From Burkholderiales bacterium (lineage in GTDB: Bacteria; Pseudomonadota; Gammaproteobacteria; Burkholderiales; Burkholderiaceae_C), in the NCBI GenBank assembly GCA_947508055.1, contig CANNRR010000005.1, forward strand, positions 1 through 50,749: a stretch of DNA of 50,749 nt. The letters are read 5' to 3'. The position numbers and the translations under genes are program-made. The first letter of the stretch is position 1. The number at the start of each line of letters is the position of its first letter. Positions 45,526 through 50,749 of this stretch are shown here, piece after piece. The notes beneath the pieces are model-generated. The model made no database searches. It saw only the letters and a list, made by a program, of their open reading frames with translations, and was not told the DNA's origin.

Positions 45526-45762
45526 TGTTGTTCTCCTGTTAATAATTGTGGGCTGGAATAAGATCATGTGCGGCGCTTCAATGTATGCAAAACTGAATCA
45601 AGCCGCACGGCATTCAATTCGCTGAACTCTTTCCTTGCTGTCTGTCGTTCGAAACGCCGCATCTTTTTGCCGCAATCGGCGAATTCACCTAGGTTGGGTT
45701 ACGGCAGGAAAAACCTTGTCCGAGCGGCAGTTCTGCATGTGGGCGATCCCTACGACCTCCTC
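45526..45762. promoter_or_regulatory. livK upstream region with inverted repeat
   Basis: No gene is visible. GTGCGGC (45568-45574) and GCCGCAC (45602-45608) form a perfect seven-pair inverted repeat 27 bases apart. A TGCA core lies between them. It may serve as an operator or loop for livK. No clear -35/-10 pair was identified. Confidence 0.35.
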
Positions 45763-46539
45763 CTATTTTTTTCGGAAGTTTGGTTTTCTCTTCTCCTGAA
45801 ATGCTTTGACCCCCTCGCGCGATTCTTCGGTGTTGTAGTAAAGCTTGAGCGCATACATGCCCATGCCAGCAATCCCTGCTTGGTGTGCTGTATCCATATT
45901 GAATGATCGCTTGGCAATGGCGATTGCTGTTGGGCTCTTTTCCATGATCTCATCGCACCACTTCTGCACTTCGCCGTCGAGTTGCTCATGTGGAACGATC
46001 GCGTTCACCAAGCCCATAGCAAGTGCTTCGGTCGCGGAATAACGGCGACACAGATACCACATTTCACGGGCCTTCTTTTCCCCCACCACATGTGCCAAAA
46101 AAGCAGTACCGTATCCGGGGTCGACCGAACCAACTTTGGGGCCGACCTGCCCGAAGACCGCCTTCTCGGAAGCGATAGTGAGATCGCAGAGGGTACACAA
46201 AACGTTGCCACCACCAATCGCATAACCTTGCACCCGGGCGATCACCGGTTTGGGTGCATCACGGATGGCGGCGTGCAGTTCTTCCATAGGAAGCCCTATC
46301 GTGCCGCGGCCATCGTATTGACCTTCGTGGGCGGACTGGTCGCCACCGGTGCAAAAGGCTTTTTCGCCTGCACCCGCCAAGACGATAACGCCGATGTCAC
46401 TGTCATAGCCGGCGTGATTCAGGGCGTGTATCAGTTCGTCGCACGTGCGACCACGAAACGCATTCATCCGCTCGGGGCGGTTGATCGTTATCCATGCAGC
46501 ACCGTTTCTGGCCTCATACAGGACGTCCTCGTAGTTCAT
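45763..46539 (-). CDS. badI: 2-ketocyclohexane-1-carboxyl-CoA hydrolase-like protein (BadI family)
   Basis: A 258-residue crotonase-family enzyme with the features of BadI and MenB-type naphthoate synthases. It has ITINRPERMNAFRGRTCDEL, FCTGGDQSAHEGQYDGRGT, RVQGYAIGGGNVLCTLCDL, FGQVGPKVGSVDPGYGTAFL and, near the end, NTEESREGVKAFQEKRKP. BadI of Rhodopseudomonas opens the ring of 2-ketocyclohexanecarboxyl-CoA to pimelyl-CoA. Its presence beside a Bzd pathway, which uses BzdY for ring opening, is unusual. The context argues against MenB, since no menaquinone genes are near. The RBS is weak. Confidence 0.8.
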   Translation of the reverse strand: MNYEDVLYEARNGAAWITINRPERMNAFRGRTCDELIHALNHAGYDSDIGVIVLAGAGEKAFCTGGDQSAHEGQYDGRGTIGLPMEELHAAIRDAPKPVIARVQGYAIGGGNVLCTLCDLTIASEKAVFGQVGPKVGSVDPGYGTAFLAHVVGEKKAREMWYLCRRYSATEALAMGLVNAIVPHEQLDGEVQKWCDEIMEKSPTAIAIAKRSFNMDTAHQAGIAGMGMYALKLYYNTEESREGVKAFQEKRKPNFRKK

Positions 46540-46700
46540 GCCGATCGCCTATTTCTTCTCGGATGTGTTAGCAAAAATTATTATTGCATAGCGCTACTGA
46601 AATACCAATGGTAATTTGAGTTCAGGACAAAAGACAACGTTTGAACTGCTTTCCCTGACTCATTCCCCGTCACATGGCCGAAGTCACTGGAAGGTGCTAG
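46540..46700. other. badI/MBL gap, no recognised feature
   Basis: This stretch is A/T-rich near 46560-46620 and holds no gene or clear promoter that I can recognise. Confidence 0.3.
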
Positions 46701-47270
46701 TCAGGATACCCGTACGCTCTTTAAAGAAACGACGCAAGCGGCACTGGCGATATCAGTAATTTCCCGTATCTTGGTTGATCCGAGATAGAAAATTGGCCGC
46801 CGTAGGGCTGCAACGGCGAGACACCGCCCCACGTCGGGACCTGACCACTCACGCCATCTGGAACAGCTCCTGCGGCATCTGCATGACAGCGCTGGTGGGT
46901 GTCCTGAAGGCACGTAGGTGAGCGCATAGGGATCCCAGTCGCTGACGAAATGGGCATGGCTGGGAGGAATCAATGTCTTCAGGGCGGTGTGAGCGGCCTG
47001 AAGCGTCGCATTGCCGCCGCAATGGTCGCTATGCAAGTGGGTATTGAGCAGCACGTCCAGAGGTCGGCCCTGCAATGCGTGAGCCACCAACGCCTGGGTT
47101 TGCTTTGCGTGTGTGCAGTAGCCACTATCAATCAGTGTGCGGTGTTCGCTTCCCTGAATGAGCACATTGTTGCTCGACAGCCAGCCACGCTGAAAGACCT
47201 GGATTCCCGCAGGCAGGGCCACGGCAGCAACGCTACTCTGGTCGGGAATGGATCTCGAGTCTGTGGACAT
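46701..47270 (-). pseudogene. Metallo-beta-lactamase-fold hydrolase, frameshifted and truncated
   Basis: The N-terminal part is a good MBL domain: QRGWLSSNNVLIQGSEHRTL, LIDSGYC and the zinc motif LNTHLHSDHCGGNATLQ near residue 80. After DPYALTYVPSGH (near 46910) the frame becomes Arg/Cys-rich and unlike any MBL protein. The neighbouring frame gives a more plausible but short continuation. The chain ends far too early, and the second half with its His and Asp zinc ligands is missing. A single-base indel followed by loss of the 3' half is likely. Confidence 0.6.
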
Positions 47271-47420
47271 GGTGATTTCTGCCACACCCGCAAGGGCGAT
47301 GACCGTACGTGCCAAAAACAGTTGCGCTACCGCAAGGCGCGCTCAAACGTGCTTGAAATTGGCGCCCTTGGTTCAGATACTTGAGAAGGCGCAGGGAGGT
47401 CGACTTTGAAGGAGTTTGCC

Positions 47421-47858
47421 ATGTTCAAGCATATTTTGATTCCGACCGATGGTTCTGATCTCTCCAATATCGCCGTCGTCAACGGCGTGCGGTTCGCCAA
47501 GGAAATTGGCGCCCAAATCACCGGCCTGACGGTGACCGCTCCCTACCACTACGTGGCTGTAGAGGCCATTCAGGTAAGTGACACCCCGGAACGCTACGAG
47601 GAAGATGTCAAGTTGCTGGCGGCGCGCAACTTGAGCACCCTCAAGGCAACGGCAGAAGACGCTGGTGTACCCCTGCAACTGGTCCACACCAGCAGTGATT
47701 TTCCGTACGAAGAAATCGTCAAGACGGCACAAGAAAAGGGCTGCGATGTGATCTTCCTCGCTTCGCACGGCAGACGTGGCGTGCGTGCCGTCATCATGGG
47801 CAGCGAAACGACCAAGGTGCTAACCCACACGAAGATTCCGGTCGTGGTGTATCGCTGA
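47421..47858 (+). CDS. uspA: Universal stress protein (UspA family)
   Basis: A 145-residue universal stress protein. It opens MFKHILIPTDGSDLSNIAV and ends with the ATP-binding-type motif GSETTKVLTHTKIPVVVYR, where G-x2-x9-G(S/T) residues sit in FLASHGRRGVRAVIMGSE. Single-domain Usp proteins respond to growth arrest and redox stress. The ATG at 47421 has AAGGAG upstream. An inverted repeat GACCCTG/CAGGGTC (47857-47883) overlaps its stop but lacks a T run. Confidence 0.9.
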   Translation: MFKHILIPTDGSDLSNIAVVNGVRFAKEIGAQITGLTVTAPYHYVAVEAIQVSDTPERYEEDVKLLAARNLSTLKATAEDAGVPLQLVHTSSDFPYEEIVKTAQEKGCDVIFLASHGRRGVRAVIMGSETTKVLTHTKIPVVVYR

Positions 47859-48248
47859 CCCTGGGCTTCTTTCAGGCAGGGTCGCCCCACGTCCCTTAGC
47901 GAAGCCGCGTGCCAGATCAGTTACCGTTCTGCTTCCAAACGGCATAGTGGGTCCTCTGCAATGGAAGACATCCGCGTAACGCGCGAAGCTGTGGCCACTG
48001 CGCTCTCCGCCCGGAATCAGCGGGAGGCCCAAATACTGGCCGTAGTCGGCGCCACCAGTCTGGTGGGCAGTGTGGCGCTCTGGTTCCAGTAGTTGCCATG
48101 TTCCTGCGGGCAATGCCCCTCAGTGAGGTCCAGTCAAAGACCTGCACGGACATGACAGACGACGACGCACGGATAAGGCCAGGTTGCGCGATACTGACAC
48201 CGCGAGCGCTTGCATATCCAATCCGCCGCCTAAAAATGGAGTCCCCCG
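47859..48248. other. Gap downstream of uspA, with one doubtful small frame
   Basis: Nothing firm is visible. A 43-codon frame (47961-48092, plus strand) starts MEDIRVTREAVATALSARNQ and ends in a hydrophobic stretch, AVVGATSLVGSVALWFQ. That could be a single-span small membrane protein or the tail of a decayed gene. It has no clear RBS. Confidence 0.3.
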
Positions 48249-48926
48249 ATGAATCGAATCACCCGCGTTTTTGTTCTCACGCTGAAGGCTGCTGCGGCTG
48301 CCGCTTTACTCGCCTCGTGCGCGACCACGCCACCGACGGGGCCCATGGGGTTTTTCGTCACCAGCGCGGGGCCGGGCAACGGAGCCGACCTCGGTGGCCT
48401 GACCGGAGCCGATGCGCATTGCCAGAAACTGGCCGCCTCGGCTGGTGCAGGCGGACGCACCTGGCGCGCCTACCTCAGCACCGGCTGGACGAGCACCACA
48501 CCGGTCGTGAACGCCCGTGACCGCATCGGCAAAGGCCCTTGGTTCAACAGCAAAGGCGTGCTGATTGCCAGCGATGTGGCTCAGCTCCATGGCGATAACA
48601 ACATCACCAAGGCAAGCTCACTTGACGAAAAAGGCGCTCTGGTCAAAGGCAGGGGCGACACGCCCAACACGCACGACATTCTGACCGGCTCACGCAGCGA
48701 TGGCACAGCCTTTTCGTCTGCACCGGGCATGCCGGAAATGACCTGCGGCGAGTGGACAAAAAGTGGCGAAGGTTCGGCCATGACAGGTCATCACGACCGC
48801 ACCGGACTGGCCACAGATGCCTGGTCCTCGTCGTGGAACTCATCGCACAACACGGTGGGTTGCAGCCAGCCAGCCCTCACCAAAACGGGCGGTGCGGGCT
48901 TGTTCTATTGCTTCGCGGCCAACTAA
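48249..48926 (+). CDS. Secreted lipoprotein with C-type lectin/endostatin-like domain
   Basis: A 225-residue lipoprotein. The signal sequence ends in the lipobox LLASC (Cys24), so it is probably anchored in the outer membrane. The mature part contains FFVTSAGPGNGADLGGLTGA, AHCQKLAASAG, WRAYLSTGW and, near the C-terminus, CGEWTKSGEG and FYCFAAN. This is the pattern of bacterial endostatin/lectin-like domains with disulfide-forming Cys. I do not know its function and see no link to the aromatic pathway. Confidence 0.75.
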   Translation: MNRITRVFVLTLKAAAAAALLASCATTPPTGPMGFFVTSAGPGNGADLGGLTGADAHCQKLAASAGAGGRTWRAYLSTGWTSTTPVVNARDRIGKGPWFNSKGVLIASDVAQLHGDNNITKASSLDEKGALVKGRGDTPNTHDILTGSRSDGTAFSSAPGMPEMTCGEWTKSGEGSAMTGHHDRTGLATDAWSSSWNSSHNTVGCSQPALTKTGGAGLFYCFAAN

Positions 48927-48942
48927 ACCACAGTTCATGCTA

Positions 48943-48976
48943 CTTATTCAATAGCTGCTCACGCTCATTGAATAAG
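48943..48976. repeat. Intergenic inverted repeat with ATAGCTGCTCACGC core
   Basis: CTTATTCAAT (48943-48952) and ATTGAATAAG (48967-48976) form a perfect ten-pair stem around a 14-base loop AGCTGCTCACGCTC, starting 17 bases after the lipoprotein stop. The sequence resembles abundant intergenic repeats I associate with Comamonadaceae and may serve as a terminator. Confidence 0.65.
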
Positions 48977-49320
48977 GGATGGCGGCACTTTTAACGCATT
49001 TTTTTGTGGTAGCAGCGTAGGACAAACGACGACAGTTTCAAAGGCAGGTTGCGAAGAGCCACGGGCACCCACTGCGGCGAATTCAGAGAAAACCGGGTCG
49101 CCCAGCGGGTGAAGGGCCGAAGCCATTGGGTTGAATCGTGGACGCGCAGGGATGTGCGGCCCACCGCAAATGACCCTGTCGTCAGGCACATTTTGGTGGT
49201 GGCTCGCCCAGGAATCACGCTGTAGCGAGAATCAGGAAGGTTTCTACGTGGGTTGGTGGCCGATCAAGGGCGCGATACTGGCCTTGCGGCGGTTGAAATG
49301 CTTATCCAACCAGATTGAGG
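48977..49320. other. Gene-poor flank with degenerate coding
   Basis: No intact gene is visible. On the minus strand, just below the dctP fragment, a short frame starts TTG at about 49310 and reads MDKHFNRRKASIAPLIGHQP before a stop near 49240. It could be the beginning of a broken dctQ or a transposase scrap. Confidence 0.35.
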
Positions 49321-49598
<278 letters not shown>

Positions 49599-49695
49599 TC
49601 AGCGTAGCCGGCCATTGGTTACTTCCATGGAATGGGTGTTGACTGGGATCCATTGTGAGCGCAGCAGTGCAGGCACCACCGGGTCGGAGCTTGAC

Positions 49696-50496
49696 TCAGC
49701 GGGATGTTCGTTCGCACCTTTTTTGATTTGCATTGTCATCATCGGTGCACCTCTTGGCAGGCTCGCTTCTCTGCGATGCAGGCCGCTCGGCTGGAGCTTG
49801 CGCGGGGGGATGAGTTGGCCGGCGCTGCGGCTCGGCTGCTGGTTCGGTGCGTTGGCGCTCCCGCGCCTGTTCCGTTGGTCGCTGCTGCGCAGGCGGCACT
49901 GGCGGCGTAACCCTTTCGCGCTCGATTGCGGGTACATGGCGCTGCACGGGTTGCTGTGGCGGGGCTGCTGGCGCAACCGCCTCCGGACGCGGGCCGGGCG
50001 GCGGTGTTCGGATTGGGATTGGGGTTGGATCCCGCAACACCCTTGTCTCACCGGGCCTTGGCCTGTGCAGGGTGCCTTCAGGTGGGCGCACCACTGGCTT
50101 GCCACCGATAGTCTGCACCGTCCCGCGGGCCGGTTGCATGCCATGCACTACGCCCCCAGAGTTGCGCCACGCGCTGATATGGCGCGACTCGATGCGCGCC
50201 GCGGGCGTGTACGCAAAATGCCCCCGGTGCAGCACCACCCCGTCCACGCCATACCAGACACCACCGTAAAAGCGCATCGGAACAACGCAGAAGCAGGACC
50301 CCGGCGTGTTTATAAACAGGGGGTAAAAAGCCACGCCCGGGTGCGCGGCGTAATAAACCGGCACGTCGGCCAGGTACTCCTGTGGTGGACTGTAGTCGTC
50401 ATAGGGGCCATAGGTGGCATACGGCTCTGGAGCTATCACGCAACCCGCAGCAAGCAGGGTAGCAACCAGTACCAATAACGCAGCTTCTATTTTCAT
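49696..50496 (-). CDS. Proline/arginine-rich lipoprotein of unknown function
   Basis: A 266-residue lipoprotein. The signal peptide MKIEAALLVLVATLLAAGC ends at the lipobox Cys19. A Tyr/Pro-rich domain follows (YATYGPYDDYSPPQEYLADV, YPLFINTPGSCFCVVPM, FYGGVWYGVDGVVLHRGH). From about residue 125 the chain is low-complexity, rich in Pro, Arg, Gln and Glu, which suggests a disordered periplasmic tail that may contact peptidoglycan. GGAGAACACT precedes the ATG at 50496. I cannot name a function. Confidence 0.75.
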   Translation of the reverse strand: MKIEAALLVLVATLLAAGCVIAPEPYATYGPYDDYSPPQEYLADVPVYYAAHPGVAFYPLFINTPGSCFCVVPMRFYGGVWYGVDGVVLHRGHFAYTPAARIESRHISAWRNSGGVVHGMQPARGTVQTIGGKPVVRPPEGTLHRPRPGETRVLRDPTPIPIRTPPPGPRPEAVAPAAPPQQPVQRHVPAIERERVTPPVPPAQQRPTEQARERQRTEPAAEPQRRPTHPPAQAPAERPASQRSEPAKRCTDDDNANQKRCERTSR

Positions 50497-50749
50497 AGTG
50501 TTCTCCACGATCTATTCTGACTTGATGGCCAACGTTTGCCAAGCGCCAACGGCTAGGCCATTCAAGCTTGGGCTTTGCACCCGCTGTGGCCCGCCCGCGT
50601 GTGAATGCGCTTGCATTGGGCGTGCAGTGGCGGGCATGGGGCAGCGCCAGCGTGGGCTGGGTGCCGTCAGCGGGCACCCAAATTACTCCTGAATTGATAG
50701 CTGGTTGCGCATATTGCACGGGGGCCGGAGGCCGAAAACACCAAAAAGC
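50497..50749. repeat. Lipoprotein upstream region with a second ATAGCTG-type repeat
   Basis: No gene is visible. GAATTGATAGCTGGTTGCGC (50691-50710) shares the ATAGCTG-N-TNNCGC core with the hairpin repeat at 48943-48976, though without perfect arms. The lipoprotein promoter should be here but was not recognised. Confidence 0.45.

Noticed and set aside
45763-46539. Naphthoate synthase (menB)
   Set aside because: The sequence is closer to what I know of BadI, and there are no menaquinone genes nearby; the alternative is kept as a test in the findings.
47857-47883. Inverted repeat GACCCTG/CAGGGTC as the uspA terminator
   Set aside because: The stem overlaps the stop codon, the loop is 13 bases and no T run follows, so it is mentioned with uspA only.

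Overview
The window is a catabolic island for anaerobic degradation of aromatic compounds. It probably comes from a facultatively anaerobic betaproteobacterium of the order Burkholderiales. Three things point there: G+C-rich coding, an Azoarcus-type bzd gene order (bzdN-O-P-Q-M-S-T-U-V-W-X-Y-Z) with a BzdR-type regulator, and intergenic repeats with an ATAGCTG core of the kind I associate with Comamonadaceae such as Rhodoferax. The genus is an inference.

Region 1 (1-11032): a LysR-type regulator cut by the window edge is divergent from a tightly overlapping operon for phenylacetate. The operon holds phenylglyoxylate:acceptor oxidoreductase (padE, a padH/padF fusion, padG, padI), the membrane-bound molybdenum enzyme phenylacetyl-CoA:acceptor oxidoreductase (padBCD) and phenylacetate-CoA ligase (padJ). 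Together these convert phenylacetate to benzoyl-CoA. Region 2 (11049-19308): an IclR-type repressor gene is divergent from a second operon: a two-subunit 2-oxoacid:ferredoxin oxidoreductase (korAB-like), a rubrerythrin-like protein, a ferredoxin, a tungsten-type aldehyde:ferredoxin oxidoreductase with a fused ThiS/MoaD tail, and a second PaaK-family ligase. The divergent gap carries two tandem palindromes and a perfect FNR box. Region 3 (19375-23077): a TRAP transporter (dctPQM) and a hemerythrin.

Region 4 (23146-37123) is the core. An ATP-dependent class I benzoyl-CoA reductase (bzdNOPQ), its ferredoxin (bzdM), three poorly understood genes (bzdSTU), a large flavin/Fe-S ferredoxin oxidoreductase (bzdV) and the ring-hydration, oxidation and cleavage enzymes (bzdWXYZ) all run leftwards. 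bzdR is divergent from them. The bzdN promoter has a perfect FNR box, a good -10 box and operator-like palindromes. Region 5 (37222-46539): a 1181-residue indolepyruvate:ferredoxin oxidoreductase-type protein, a Liv-type ABC transporter with a permease-ATPase fusion, and a BadI-like ring hydrolase.

Region 6 (46540-50749) is the island's flank: a decayed metallo-beta-lactamase gene, a universal stress protein, two lipoproteins, fragments of metY and of a TRAP dctP, and two intergenic repeats.

How it fits together: phenylacetate, and probably aryl-2-oxoacids and arylaldehydes, are funnelled through arylacetyl-CoA and phenylglyoxylate to benzoyl-CoA. Three 2-oxoacid oxidoreductases, the aldehyde oxidoreductase and BzdV are all potential sources of low-potential electrons for benzoyl-CoA reductase. 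No benzoate-CoA ligase (bzdA) is present, so direct benzoate use would need a ligase encoded elsewhere.
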